DNA of 64,000 bases, taken from NCBI GenBank assembly GCA_965649825.1, contig OZ287705.1, positions 984,865-1,048,864 of the forward strand, written 5' to 3'. This DNA comes from Penicillus capitatus (lineage: Eukaryota; Chlorophyta). The notes beneath the pieces are model-generated. The model was given only the letters and a program-made list of their open reading frames with translations. It searched no databases and was not told the DNA's origin. The translations under genes and the position numbers were made by a program. Each line of letters opens with the position of its first letter. The stretch's first letter is position 1. Shown here piece by piece: positions 23,571 through 37,264 of this stretch.

Positions 23571-24224
23571 ATGGTCATATCATCTCCAGGCTATCTCTTC
23601 ACATACTACCATACGAAGGTCTCAGATGAGAGAAAACAACGAATTGACCGCATAAACGAACAGGTGTGATGGCTGTCTGTCACCGACTGACCACCATCGA
23701 CTGTGCTGTTTGCTGTGTCTGTCAGTTGCGTGAGTTCTATGGACCCTTGTTGTCGTGTGTCTCGGCATCAAAGTCATCATACGATGCCATGGTTCGGCAA
23801 CACAGCCCCGACGGGACGGTTGCTGGATTTCAGCGCGCTGTCTTGGCAGACCCCGAGGGAAAAGAAGGACAAGTATATCGTACGTGGATGCTGGAAGTGC
23901 TGCAGCCGCTCAATGAGAAGGCGTCGAATATTGTGGTCGAGCACATCGATTTACTCGACTCGCCAAGAATTGAGCCGTTACTGTTGCAGCTGGTATCCCA
24001 CGTCGCGGCATACAAAGTCATTCTCTCGAGGTGAGTGAGAATGGAGGAAAGTACTAGACGGGTGATGTGACGTTTGTATGGTGTCTAGATGGAAAGAAGG
24101 CGACGTGAAGACAGAAATCGTGGTGCTGTCTTATCCAGACCGTCTTGTCGAATACATACGATCCGAATTTGCACGATTGAAGAAATTACAGGCGCAGCTC
24201 ATTGGACGCCGATCTCGTCTTTGA
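23571..24224 (+). CDS. Conserved protein of unknown function (about 176 residues)
   Basis: Three exons fit cleanly. MVISSPGYLFTYYHTKV... joins over 23664-23725 (GTGTGATGG...GTCAG) to LREFYGPLLSCVSASK. That exon joins over 24031-24088 to WKEGDVKTEIVVLSYPDRL, ending RRSRL at TGA 24222-24224. The protein is soluble-looking and helical after a short hydrophobic start, with EVLQPLNEKASNIVVEHIDLL in the middle. I recall uncharacterised proteins of this build in other protists and fungi but know no function. The second intron contains TGATGTGACGT at 24063-24073. It is divergent from YJU2. Confidence 0.75.
24031..24088 (+). other. Intron with TGATGTGACGT word (58 bases)
   Basis: GTGAGTGAG...GTGTCTAG; the word lies at 24063-24073, 15 bases before the 3' splice site, a typical branch-site distance. 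Confidence 0.75.
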
Positions 24225-24574
24225 CACGATCCTATCCGGATGCAAGCGAACGATGTGACTGAGATGTTTCTGGGAGCATCGGGGAATTTCTTCTTTGCTC
24301 TTAAGTACTGACGCCATCGGAGCACCACCACCATTGTCATTGGAATTTAAAGACCTCGGACCTACAAGGAACCAGCAGCGGACGGGGCCAGTTTTTGAGA
24401 GTTCTTAGAAAAGGGTGGCCAAGTTTCATGGGATCGATGAGAAGGGCTTCAAACGAGTTGACGTTGTTTAACACACGGACACTCAACAGGACAGAATTAT
24501 GTGGCTGTGGCCTGACAGAGCATCTCATTAGATTTCTGTGAAAAAGCACCAGACAGTAACAAGGGTTTGTTTCT
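24225..24574. other. Convergent intergenic stretch
   Basis: Between the stop of the unknown gene and the SMG1 stop. No gene seen; presumably the two 3' untranslated regions. Confidence 0.5.
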
Positions 24575-27500
24575 TCATATCCAAGGCATCCATCCTTCGT
24601 ACATTCTGCACAAATTGCGCATATCTGTGGCCTGTGAAATGAGCTGATCTGTAAGGTCTTGGGCTGTACATGCTTCGTTGAGAGAGTCATCCTCCGTCCA
24701 TCCGTTCAATCGACGACGAAAATCGTGCATGACCGTATTGGCATAGTCCAATTGCTCAGATCTCAGTGCCTTGGTCAGCCTGGGAGCGTCGAGAGAAGGG
24801 GACCAGACGAGCGATGACGTATTGGCATCGCCGTGCATGTGTGTCTCCACGAGATCGTTCTCTTCCGACAAGATCTCTGTCTCGACCACTCTGGGCTCCA
24901 ATGAGAAATCCTCCTGCAGATCTGTCTGCGAGAAATGCTCTGTCAGGGCAACCCACGTCTTTTCTTCCCTTGATTCCTGCATCCAGTCCACGCTGCACTG
25001 GAAAACAGAAATGAGGTGTTGGCAAGTGCACTTGAGGCTTGGACAGACATGGGCCCGTCAGAACATGCGGCTCTGCTGTATCGATCAGATCATGCATGCT
25101 TTCCGTGAGCTGATTGAGCGCGTCGACTAGACCTTCCAGCTCACCGACCCTCTGTACAGAGCGTATGCTCAACATGGCAGCGGTGTGCATAGGGAGGCAT
25201 CTTTACTTGAGTGATGACTGTCTGGAAGCACTCGGTCGATGTATCTTGATCCATCAGTCCTTCCAATAGCTTCATTTCGTTGATTTCATCAAGATCTTGA
25301 TGCTCTGTGTCTTTCCATGCTGTCTGGAGCTCCACAGAGATGTCCAAAAACGATTCAGCCGTCAGCCGGGAGTCTTGCAAGACACTCTCGAGCGTCGATT
25401 GCGCATAGCGTGCCCTTCTGTGCAACTCCTCTGTCTGCTTATGACTGTTCATCATCTTCAGCATCTCTTGCAGCCATGGACCTGAGAGATACCACATCGA
25501 AAGGGCTCATCTCCGAGGCATCGCTCACAGATTTTTTCGTTAAGACATGTCAATGCCTGGGTATGCTGTTCACTGGCTTCTTCTGTCAGCTGTACAAGTT
25601 TCTGTGCACTCTCTTGGAGCACGGGGATGTCTTCAGAAAACTGGCGTTTCCATCTTGTCCATTCCATCGACTGCTGTTCCCGTTGCAGATGAAACTCCCT
25701 GATTGCTGCTTCGCGTGAAATGAGTTGATGTTGACAGCTAGATGTCACATCTTCTGCACATGTCAAGCTCTGCTGCTCTCGATCGTAAGCATTCAGCCAC
25801 ATCTCAAAATTCACAAAAGACTCGTTCTTTGGATGCTCTCCTACAAAACAGGTCGCCTTCATCTCAATGTCTCCACTCCTGCTGGTCTTGCCTGGGTTCC
25901 ATGTGTATCCCAGTCTAGACAGTTCGAACTGTATGATGATCTGTACAGTGTTGAGCATTCCAGAGATGTGCTGCGTTGCCCCTTGCCTCCATGTCTGACG
26001 CCCATCGATCATCATCTGCATCGCCTGTACAAGTTCCATAGATGCCTCTTCATCTGCACACCCCTGTAGTTGAGATATGAGATGCTGCTGTAGCTGATAA
26101 GCAGCCTCTTTGCCAAGGTTGTCACACTCCTCCACAGATGCCTGCATCTTCAGTAGATTCTCAAGGGGCTCCTTCATTTCGTCAATGAGTGTCCTGCGCT
26201 GAGGGACAGCGACATCTGCAAAGTCGCCACGCTGTCTGAGGTAGAGCTCCAGATGTGGATGTTCTCCATCCAGTTCTTCTTCATGGCACCATTCTAGGGC
26301 TGCCAAGTGATGCAGTCGGGTCTCCTGATCTGGATGATCGCCGTTTGCCCAAGACAGCAGACTCTGATGTCGCAATGCAGCACAAACATAGGAACCATGC
26401 GACACCAGACACTCCCACACTTTATTCACCTCCAGTTCAAGCAGATATCCCTCTCCTGTGAAGCTGCCGCATAAAATTTCTGCCTTGCTTCGTAGGGGAC
26501 GCACCTAACATTCCGTTGACGATGGGGGACATGTTTAGGTCCGTTATGGACACCAGTCGCGTCAAATGATCCACCAGAACTGGCCTGATTTTCTGTTCAA
26601 AGATTGCCGTATAGTGCTGATCGATCAGAGATTCCATTCGAGTACTATCTACTGTGATATCTGTCATGGCATTGTACGCAAACTGCGTCAATGTCTGCAA
26701 TAGCGTGGTATTGTCGAGAAGCTCTTCCAAAGTGTATGTCGAATTTGGCAGTTGCCCAGAAGTTACCCCATGGTCGAGATGACCCCGCGGCGATCGAAAT
26801 GTCCACAGATCCTTCTCTGCTGCCTTCTGTGACTCAAACACCTGTCATCGCACACCTCCTTCACACTCAGTCGGTGCTCATCGCGCATAAACCTTGAAAA
26901 AGGCATGGAGGATGGGGAAATGTGTGTTGCCCCATTCTCTGGACGAGAGATTCAGTTCGATCGGAGGATCTTCTTCGTTTTCGATTCGGACAGATCGAGA
27001 TGGAGATCCACAGAGGTGCTGCATGAATCTCTGGGTGAGAATTTCCAATTCCCCTTCCAGAAGGGCAATTCTCTGGTTCTTGAAATCCTGGTCCTTCTCT
27101 GCGCTTGTATCCCATCGACTCTGCAGTATCTGCAATTTAGAAGTGAGATGCTGTTGATGCTGAGCCATAGACTGAATCTCTGTCTGTGTCAAATCCACTT
27201 CCACAGCCATGCGTTCATTCAGCTTCTCCAATTCTGCCTTAGCCTTCAGCCTCTGGCCTTCATATCCTCCAACAAATTCCACGAGATCCTGATGCTGAGC
27301 TTCCAGCTCTTGATTCTTTTGATTCAGAAGGCAACACTGCTGTTGATGATGCGCAAACCTCTCGGCCATTTCTCCTGCCTTTTCCTGCAATCCTGTCATC
27401 CAAAGAAACGAAATCAGATGCTCAGCACTGGCCTCGATCTGCCCAACCCGATTCCATGAAGCAGTGTAGATCGATGAGGGCGCCGTTGTGTATGTCTTGA

Positions 27501-30500
27501 ACGATGATAGAGATCTGTGAGATGTATCGTTGGACGGCATCGAGCCAGCGACATCCTGACCCGATAGCATCACCATCCATCACCTCCATATCCCACACTC
27601 TCATTAAGAATTCCTAAAGGCAACCAAGAGTGCTCGTGCATGTGCTGTCGCTGTGCCGAGACAAACATGGTGTGAATGTGACCGACGGAAGAGAGTGAAG
27701 ACTTGAGCGAGTCCAGCGACATGCTCCACCCAATCGGACACTGTCCACGAATTCCTGGCTTCGTTGGATGTCAAGAGATTCAGGAATCGTTGACAGATGC
27801 CATGGAAGATTCTTTCAAAGGCATCTCGCTTCCATCCATTGGCCATACCGCTCTGTACAGGGGCGCTCTTCAGCACGGCTTCTTTCTTGACGCGTGGCAA
27901 TATCTCTGGCTCCGCCTTGCACAACATGGATTCAATGCGCTCTTGTACATAACGATATGCCGTGCTCAGTGTCCCATACATCTGCTGTACATCCTGTTGG
28001 GGCAGGCACAGGGTCATTTGATCTTCAGCGGTGTGTGTGGTGAGGGACAGAGCGTGCTCAAATGCGACCATCCATTTGAAATGATGACTGCTGCGGAGGT
28101 ACTCGACAGAGAAGAGCACTCTCACAATACCGACGTACTTATACATCGCGTCCAGCATCGCCATGAACTGAATCTCTCTTGCCTGATCCACCAAGGCACG
28201 TTGTTGATCGACGGCAAGACATTCATCGATGATCTCTTTTGGCAGTAGGGTTGCTGGGGAATGCTCGCCAAACAGATGGCCCAGAATCGAATCCCGAGCA
28301 GTGGGTGTCACGAAATCCATTCGGTATGGAGCACAGGCCGAATTCCATTGATCCTTTGAAAGAAGAAGCAACTCGTCGGACTGGTAGAATAGAACCAAGA
28401 GCAGATGGCCATGACGATAGCACCAGTTTTGAGTGAGTTTCAGAATCTGTTCCAGTGTCTCGTGCGCTTCGAAAAGGGACTGGCGATGCTCGTGGCTCAG
28501 GATCTCCTGTTTCTGGATCTCTGATCGGCACACGTCCTCTGCAGATATCTCAACTTCCAACAGGTTTCCAATTTCGGATTCCTTTTGCTGCAGGCAGTGT
28601 TGTTCATTCAACAATCGCCGGCAGGCGGCAACGGCACAGAGAAACTGATGTGACGTGTCCTTGATGTTGTGCAGTGCGGCGATGTAGTCTTCGATGACTT
28701 CTGCCTCGAGGCGATGCAGCAGGAGCCGGAGTTGCAGAGAGAGCTCCAAATTCTGATGGAAGGCACGTCTGCTGCGTTCGGATGTCCAATCCATGACTGG
28801 ATCTTTGAGCATGGCTTCCAGAAAGACCATGAGGATTCGCTCATGCTGGCGTAGAATCTTCAGTCCTTCAGAAAAGACACTTCGAAACACGCCTTGCAAT
28901 CCACCACACCCCATGGCCACCTAAATCACACTTCTCACACATCTGTCCCATCATCACCGCAGCAATGACCACCTCAATTGCACGGGTCATTCTGAAAGGA
29001 ACAATTTCGGGTACTCTGAGCTTCTCCCCACTGCCAAAGCAGAGGTTGAAGTCGATGTTGACCACTTCAGCCGTGTTCATGTCGAACAACATGTTATCCA
29101 AATGACGATCTCCGATGCCCAGGAGATAGCACAGCATGTTGCCCAGAGCAACAGACTCGGCAAATCGCTGCGTCTTCTTCCACTGTACAGCAGGACTGGC
29201 TGAAATGCCACGAATCTCATTGAACAAGAAATCAGGAGACGCCTCAGATTGCAGCTTCTCAAACACCTAAACACATTCCTGCAGCAGCACGCCATCGTCC
29301 ATCTCTCACACCTTTTCCAGAATCTCAGGGGCAATGGAGGTCCTGGATGCTGTTCGTGGGAGATTTGCTTCGCGGAGAGTCGTATTCAGAGCTTTCTGAA
29401 AAGCGTCTTTCGGATGATGCGTGACAAGCATAGAGATCGGTTTCGCTTCGGACAGTGATGCATTCATCTCCTTCAGTTTCTTCAGCTGACGGTGTTGCCA
29501 CTGACGAAACAATGCGTAGAAAGAGACCGTCTTATCGACCCATTCGATCAGACCGATATGGTTGCCCAGTGGTGTCACACTGTAGACACGGGGTTCCTGA
29601 AAACGGTGGGCCACCATGAGTGTGTTCATCACACGAATGAACTGCAACAGGCGTTGATCAATGTGCAGATCTTCTTTACCCTTCAGCAGAAAGCAATAGG
29701 ATTTTCCATTCGAACCGATCAGGGAGAGTTTCTTCGGACGTGTCTTCGTCGAGAGAATTTCAATCTTCTGTCCAAAACGCGCGACTGTCACACTTTTGTC
29801 GTCCACACCTGATCCATAGGTCACACATAATTGCTGGGAGTAGAGGGATGTCACCAGGCATAGGGATCTGCGTGTCTTTGAGGCTTGCGAGTCTGGGGGA
29901 GATCTGATCGAAAGGCGGCAGCGGTAGTTTCACTTCCTCCGCCGCTTCCTTCAACAGCGTCTTCAATTGAGCCCATTTCTTCTGAATCTCTCGCGGATCG
30001 AAGTCCTCCAGTGGCGCTTCTAGAGATGCGATGACTGCTTCGCATCTGGTTTGATGCTTTGCCCAGTAATGCCGTTCGAATGGCGTTTCGCAGCACTGTG
30101 ACTGTTTCTCACGGAAGCCCCTTCTGAGTGACTCTGCCAACGGTTGCATCACGAGTGCGTAGCTGGTCTTCAGGATGTCCGGCCATTCGGATGTTTCCGT
30201 CTGAGAACGGATCCGTTTTATCTCTTCATTGAGGACAGCCAGACGCACTTGGCTCTCAAGCTGTGCATCCGATATGAAAGCGAGCCATTCCTCCGAGAGC
30301 AATGCATGAACGCGCTGCAGTTCTTCCATAAAGAGCGAGACATCGTGGAGCAGCTGTGGATTCTGCTGTCGGAAGCTATCCATCAGTTCCTCAATTTCTT
30401 CCAGAATGGCATCGTCTCCAGCCTTCTCTTTGTTCCATTCGTCCATGAGGGCATACAGGATACGAGAGGGCGCTACGGCAGTAATGTCTTTAAGTATGCG

Positions 30501-33500
30501 CACCAGACATCGACGGACGTTTCGGTTTGTGTGATTCAGAATAGAGAAGAGCTGACTGGAGAGCTGCTTCCAGATGTGTGGCGAGATGGTGCAGATGTCT
30601 TCCATCAGATCTTCATCCAGAAAGACGGATCCATGATTCTTCAGAAGATCAAAAAGCTCAATGAGGATCTCCACATCCACTTCTGTCACATCACAGAGAT
30701 GCAGACATTTGGCCATCGCTTTGGCAGCGTTTTGCAGAAGGGAAATCTGATCGATGACATTGTCTCTGTTCGACAAAAGCATCTGACTAAATTGCTTCCA
30801 GGCCCAAAAGTGCTTCGGACAGCGTTCCAGTGCATGGGCCATGCAATAGGCTTGAATCTGGGAAACGGAACCCAGAGTGCTGGGTCTTCTCACGGGAGAT
30901 CTGTGACCTTCGGTCAGCTGCTGATAGTACTGGCTTTGAAAGATGTGCGTCACATCAGGAACGTGAACAGAGGCCAGAGCTTCATCAAGAAGGGGTCTAT
31001 CTACATAACGATTTAGGATTTGTGCAAAGCGTCCTAGCCAAAGGGAGAGGAATTCAGATGTTGATGGATCAACATCAGGTTCTGCCGTTTCTGCTGCTTT
31101 CACATGTCGAATAAGCACATTCCAGAAATGCACGAGCATCAGATGCGCTTGTTTATCATTGGTGCCGTCCATAAGTGCCAATTTGCATTTGACAGCAGCA
31201 AAGGCAAACTGCAGACGGAGGTCCTCGTTGCCAATGTCTTCTTGAATGGATTTGATCAGACGTGCAGCGTGGTCAGCGTTGTCACGTTCAGTGGCAATGT
31301 GGGCCAAGATCAAAGCAATGGCACATCTTGCTTCTGTACTGCCCATTGCAGACGCCAATCGATGGATATTCATCAGCCATGCAACATCCAGACCACGGCT
31401 GCTCAACAATTTGCCACGCCCCATTCTTTCCACCTCTTTGGGAAAGAGGTACATCAGCACGAAATCAGGGGTGTGCATTTGGGCGACAAAGCACAGCGGT
31501 TCCAGGAGAGAAGTGGCATCATCTGTCAGCATCGCATGCATCGCCCTGAGGATCTCCGCCTGCTGATCACATGCATTATTCATCAGCAGATGACGTCGTT
31601 GCAGTATACTATTCCAGATAGTATCGGACATCTTGTCCTCCTCCACATGTACACCGTGTTGCTTGAGACAGCGGTGGACGGTCAGGACAGAATGGGCCGT
31701 TGAGAGATTCTGCATATCTGTATCGAACGTCTGCGATTGCCACGTCACCAATCGCTCGACGACACTGTCAAGGCTTCCACGATCCACAAGCATTTCAAGC
31801 TCCATGCATTCCGCATCGACCATGATGACGTCTGTCATCTCAGGGAGTTCTTTTGCCTTGGCAAGTGCCTCCCAGTCCGCCACTCGACGATGGCACACAC
31901 AGAGACGTTTGAGCAGAAAGAGCTGGAGAAGACGGATTCCGGGGAGAAGAGATGACTGGATCTCTGTCGAGACGCCCTCTGTCAATTCCTCGTAGACATG
32001 TCGCACGAGACTGTACTGTTGCTGGTAGTGTTCTTGAGCATGTTCGAATTTTCCTTTCGCTTCCAAAGACATCCCTTCCATCCACAGCAGCAGTCCTCTC
32101 CCATCCATCTCTGCAAGGCACTGCATCCAGTCATCTGCAAAGGGCTTTAGCTCTCGTTGCAATCCCAGAATGGATGCAGGGGAGGAGAGATGGATCAGTG
32201 CCAGACATGTCATCTGGATCCCCTCTATAAACTGTTGGAAGAAATGCGTGAGCTCGTCGATGAACTCTTTCGATGGTTCTTGCCGAACTTTGAGGACGGT
32301 CTGCTTAGGCACCGTGCATTGCTGCAGTTCGGAGAGATACGATTTCGTCTTCTGGCATTGCTGCTGAAGGAATACGGTGCCCAATTGTGCCGCAAGGTGA
32401 TGGAAACCACATTTCTGACTGACAAAGAGCTGCTTAAAGATCAGTCGACTGAAGCCCTTTTCAAAAACGGCTTTGTTGGCAGAATAGTAGGCCCATGTCG
32501 ATTGCGGAGGAGATCGAGTGAAATGCGCTCCATCGTAGCCACAGAACGTCTGTTGCTGAAGTCCCGAGACAAATTCCAACAGCAGCCAGACATGAAAGAG
32601 ATCGACAGGCTTTCGATCCTGAATATGCTGCTTGAGATCAGATAGACACTCTTCTGCAATCTTCAGCAGTTTCGACGGTCCGGATTCGATGGAGCGAAAT
32701 CGACTGGCCACGATAAACTTCGCCGCTTCGTGCACCAGCAGATGCGATTTCTCAGCCAGTGTTGACACTTCGTCCATTTTCAGAATGGATGTTTTGGTTT
32801 CGTCTGCGAGACTGGGAGACAGTCCTTGGCCAAAAGACTCGATCCAGTCCGTGGAAGTGATCTCCAATTTGCTGGGCATTGTCCCGGACATCATTTTTTT
32901 CAAGAGGGATGCAAGTTGGGAGGATTTAAAGGTGTAGATCTGGGGTTGGAGAACGACCGTCAGAAGACGATGTGCGTTTTGACGGGAGAGATTCTGAAGA
33001 TCGAGCAAGCTGAAATACCCACAGCCTTTCAGGACCTCCAACGTCTTTTCAAAGAGCTCTGTGTTATGACTCGAGGCAAAACGATAGACATGGTACAACA
33101 GATTCTCCGCCGTTGTGAAATGCAGCCGTTTCTCAATAACGACCTGCAGCACCGACAAGAGAGCCTTCTTCTGCATCACTGTTGTCGAGCTTCGAATCTT
33201 TTCCACCAAAAGGTTTTCCAGCTCGATTGGCAGATCTCTATGCGAAGCCATGCTCCGCAGCACTTCGGAGAGCCACTCAAGGAGGAGAAGCAGAAGTTTT
33301 GGCTGCTCTCGTGATGCCGGATTTCTCAATGCAGCCATCAGGGCGTCCAGAACAGGCAAGGGTGTGGATGAGACTTTCCACGCTTTCCTTATCAACCTGA
33401 CAGAATGCAGGAGGACTAACGGATGTAACTCCCTCGGACCTCGATGCAGATCCGAGACAGCTTCCCATACAGGATCCGAAAGATCTTGATGCTTCTCGTC

Positions 33501-34939
33501 ACTCAGACACCGAAAAAACAGTGTCATGGCAAACAGCTGTCGCCTCAGCACTGTCGAATCTGTCGACAGAGGGTGATTCAAGAGACTACTGCTGCCTGAG
33601 TGGACAGCTTGATGCGTGCTATTCAATTGTGTCTGACCTCCAGAAGTGACATGTTGATCTTTTTGATCCCGACCCTGTGTCTGATCGCTGCATGACAGGT
33701 CTTGTAAGAACAGCTGAGTGAAGAAGAGGTGAAGTGATGGGGGTGATGTACACAGGAGGATTTGATAGACGTCAGCGATGGCTTCGACCACCGGCTTCCA
33801 ATGACTGAGGCGCAGTTGATGTAGGCAACTTCCTGTTCCGTATACAGCATGGCACAATCCCTGCATTTCGACCGTGTGCATGAGTTTTTCGGCGAGGACG
33901 CGATGCAGTTGAATAATGGCGGTGGCAACTTCTGGCTGCAACCGCACGGTTTCCAACCCCTCTGCAATGATCTTTGTCACGTGCACAACGGCATTGGGGA
34001 CGCTTCGCTGGATCAAGATCTCGACGGAGATCGCCAATTGCGAGGCCATTCTGTTTGAGTACTCTTTGACGTCGAGACCTCCTCTGCCGATCGAAGGAAT
34101 GAGCTTCAGGGCACGGATCATGCAGCGAACATGTGCCAGGATCTGTGCAAACATTGAAGACGGCAGAAAGGCCGCACAAGATTCGAAGATGGCCAGCAGA
34201 CATGCCGAAGCGTTGAGGAAGACCAGAGCCGCTTCCGATTCTTCAAATTTTGTGTCCAGTTGATTGCACAGGTCTTTCATGATCGTCACAATGAGCCTCG
34301 ATCCGTGTTCAGCATTGTCTTGCCAGTGAGAACGTAGTGAGGAGAAGAAGCTTCGAACCTTGGGTGCGATCTCGCTCGAGACTTCGGGAGCAAATCCCCA
34401 TCCGATCACAAAATCCACCACCTCAATGAACTGATCTCTCACGGCTGATGGAACTTTACACAGCTGCTGCATGACGTCCAGAATGGCACCGAAGACGGAG
34501 ATGGGGCTATCGGATTGGGCAAGGAGTCGACAACACAGTGCAAGCAAAGAAGGGGCCACCGATTTAAAGGCCGTGCCTTCGAGCTCTGCTAAGCACAGCG
34601 TCAAACCTTGAAGGAGTCTCTCGAGGTGATGCAGAGGGAGGCCTTTTCTGCAGATGTGCTGCTGGACCCATGCCACGTAGATGAAGGGATTGATCGATGA
34701 TCCAGAGAAACGCCCGTAGAGGATGGCCACGGTGCCGGTCTTGGCCAGAAATGTTGACAACTGTCCCATCACCTCATCATCCCTAAACCCACAACGCACG
34801 TCACATCAATGACTAGTATTAGAGTGAGGATGCCGCGCACGCACTTTTCTTCGAAGAACAGGTCCGTCAGTCTTTTCCATTTAAAATGCACCGCGTCCAA
34901 TGTATCGCGCAACCTAGACGTCACACTTTTCTCATACAT
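24575..34939 (-). CDS. SMG1: PIKK-family kinase SMG1 (nonsense-mediated decay)
   Basis: About 3,300 residues. A long N-terminal helical-repeat and FAT region fills one exon (about 29,855-34,782). An FRB-like stretch (ERHYWAKHQTRCEAVIASL) precedes the kinase domain: KTRPKKLSLIGSNGKSY, the catalytic loop LGIGDRHLDNMLFD, VNIDFNLCFGSGEKLRVPE and VPFRMTRAIE. A very long coiled C-terminal insertion follows. The protein ends in an FATC domain with LCRMYEGWMPWI, close to the ...YEGW... ending of SMG1. That insertion plus FATC distinguishes SMG1 from TOR, ATM and ATR. SMG1 phosphorylates UPF1 in nonsense-mediated decay. ATG 34939 (MYEKSVTSRL) starts a small first exon. Introns include 34783-34844, 29809-29854 and one beginning GTGTGAGAG near 29,310. 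Exon joins within the insertion are approximate. Confidence 0.9.
34783..34844 (-). other. SMG1 intron 1 with TGATGTGACGT
   Basis: A 62-base intron (GTGCGTGCGC...GGGTTTAG). Transcript-sense TGATGTGACGT occupies 34798-34808, about 15 bases from the 3' splice site. The splice joins FFEEK to DDEVMGQLS. Confidence 0.7.
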
Positions 34940-35372
34940 TTTTTTGTTCGCTTTGTCACCTGTCGCGTTGTTCCAAGACACTTTGCAAAGTCGAGAGCGT
35001 CGTTAAACGCAGTTCCTAGGCCGTACGGTCTGTACTGGAGCATCACTTGTGTGCTCTGTACTTTGGGGTGTGCGATGTCGAGCACGTCGGACAACGCTTT
35101 CGATACTTCGGCCATTCGGAGGCGTCGACACGCACTTCTGGAGGTCTTGACAGCACTGAGTCCGTTTGCACTATCTTACTCACTCATAACCGAGACACAC
35201 GATCCAAAACGTTAAGCTCAAGAACGACGTCGGCAAAAAGGAGCACACGATTTCGGAGCGCGTCGCGTCGAAGGGAAGAGATGAAGATAGATTCAGAACG
35301 ACGGCCATCATCATCGCGACTACGCGAACGTACCAACATCGATCCACAGACGCCAGTCGTTTCGCTAAGCAG
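34940..35372. promoter_or_regulatory. Divergent region SMG1/desaturase
   Basis: About 430 bases between the two start codons. Open frames occur but are not recognised; the region probably holds both promoters and 5' untranslated sequence. Confidence 0.4.
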
Positions 35373-37028
35373 ATGGCGCCTCTTCCCCGGTGGACATACG
35401 AAGAAATTGCCACACATAACAAAGCGACGGACTGTTGGGTGGTCATCGATGACAACGTCTATGACGTCACGCAGTTTGTCCCGCGTCACCCTGGCGGGAA
35501 TATGATCTACCTGAACGCGGGCCGAGAATCGACCCGTCTCTTCGAATCCTATCACAAACGCAGTGTCAAGTAGAGAGATGGCGACATTCGAGATAGACGT
35601 CACATCACGATGGTGCTAGGTCCCTCTTGGCAAAGTACCGAATCGGTACAGTCAAAGATGCCAATCTCTTTAGAATCCAGTTTGCGGACGATGAGAAGGA
35701 TCGCGCGATCTTTGATCGCATTAAAGAAAGAGTGATGCTGCATCTTAAGCAAAAGAAGGTGTACAGGAATGCAGCATCATGGGTTGCCTGCCCCTAATCA
35801 CGTGCGTTTGTGCGGGTGGACAGATCCATCCCCGATTCAGTGTAGCCATGTACGTCAAGACGCTCTTGATCTTGACCAGCTACGCGCTTGCATCCTATCT
35901 CACGCATTTCTGTTTCCTTAACTTCTGGGTAAGTTCCATGCAGAAGGTGCGATGAAGCTATGAGATGTGGTGTTAGCTGTCAGCCCTAGCAGCAGCGATG
36001 ATGGGATTCTTAGCAGCAGAGGTCGGCGTTTCGATACAGCATGATGCCAATCACGGTGCCTATCACTCAAATCCTGCCGTCAACAAGTGGGTAGGCGCTA
36101 CTCTTGACATGGCTGGTAGCTCCTCTTTCATCTGGAAACAGCAGCATGTCTTCGGACATCATGTCTTCACCAACATCGACGGTGTCGATCCAGATATCCG
36201 TGTCAAAGATCCCGATATCCGAAGGGTTACGCAGACTCAACCGTGGCATCGCTATCAGGCAAGAGGGAATTGTCGATGGCGGTATCTGTAGCAATGGACG
36301 GTTGGTTTGTGCAGAGATATCAGCATCTCTATCTGGGTTGGCTCTATGGGTTGTTGGCCATCAAGAGTATCTTCGTTGATGATTTCGTGATGTTGGCAAC
36401 GGGAGTGATCGGTCAGATCCCTGTCAATCACATCCATTTGGAAGAGAAGCTCGTCTTCTTTGGCGGAAAGATCTTCTATGCATGCCATTTCATTCTCCTT
36501 CCACTGCTCTACAGTCACCAATCGTTAACAGAGTTGCTAAAACTGTGGCTCATTGCACAACTGGTCACGGGATGGACACTGGCCTTCATGTTCCAAGTGC
36601 ATCCGCCTCTGCTGTCCTCTCCTCTCTTATGACTCCCTTGCAGGTCAATCATGTCACAGAGGGCGCCGATTTCTATAAAAAGACAGAAGATCGTATGTCT
36701 GTGGGATGGACCCGTTCGCAGATTGAAGGGAGTTCTGATTTTGCCCATGACTCGTGGTTCTGGACACACATCTCGGGAGGACTCAACTATCAAGTACGCC
36801 CATGAGCTGCGAGGGCTTTGCTCTTTTGAAATGGAGTCCGCGTAGATTGTGCATCATCTGTTTCCTTGGATCTGTCATGTCCATTACCCTGAGATCGCCC
36901 CCATCATCAAAGATGTGTGTCGGGAAGAGGGGATCAGATACGTGGTCTATCCGACATTCCTTACTGCCCTTCGAGCACATTTCGGCCACATGAAGACAAC
37001 AGGAAAGGGCACGAAGAAGGATAATTAA
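35373..37028 (+). CDS. Front-end fatty-acid desaturase with N-terminal cytochrome b5 domain
   Basis: ATG 35373 starts MAPLPRWTYEEIATHN, a cytochrome b5 domain with the haem motif VPRHPGGNMIYL. After it come membrane segments (LLILTSYALASYLTHFCFL) and the three histidine boxes of front-end desaturases: QHDANHGAYH, WKQQHVFGHHVFTN, and QIVHHLFPW, where Gln replaces the first His as usual for this class. Such enzymes insert a double bond between the carboxyl end and an existing one (delta-4, -5 or -6) of long-chain fatty acids in the endoplasmic reticulum. Regiospecificity cannot be read from sequence. Six introns include 35570-35619 and a GC-AG intron at 36259-36323. It converges on the acyl-CoA synthetase gene. 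Confidence 0.92.
35570..35619 (+). other. Desaturase intron with inverted copy of the 11-base word
   Basis: A 50-base intron (GTAGAGAGA...GTGCTAG). Positions 35597-35607 read ACGTCACATCA, the reverse complement of TGATGTGACGT. Confidence 0.7.
36259..36323 (+). other. GC-AG intron in the desaturase gene (65 bases)
   Basis: Donor CAG|GCAAGAG and acceptor ATATCAG|CATC. Removing it gives WHRYQHLYLGWLYG, the expected family sequence. Using earlier AGs would duplicate RYQ, so these borders are well supported. TATCAG is repeated at both edges. Confidence 0.8.
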
Positions 37029-37264
37029 CGGAATCTCTTCAAACGTCTTTTCTTTCATCAAAGACCACCAAATCTGTTAAACTTAACATAACGCTTGTTC
37101 AAACCATTGTCGACAGAACGCCATTCTGCATGGGTGTGTCTTGTCGCGAAGCTGCCAAGAATTGCAACAATCAGATAAGGAAAACGGTTAAGAATGGTGA
37201 GGCGCCATGGGATATCGAAATCAGCAGCGACGGGGAGATATGTCCAGTCAGGTACGGGAATCGA

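Noticed and set aside
31104-31703. A 199-codon plus frame
   Set aside because: Antisense to the SMG1 FAT exon with no domain or splice partner.
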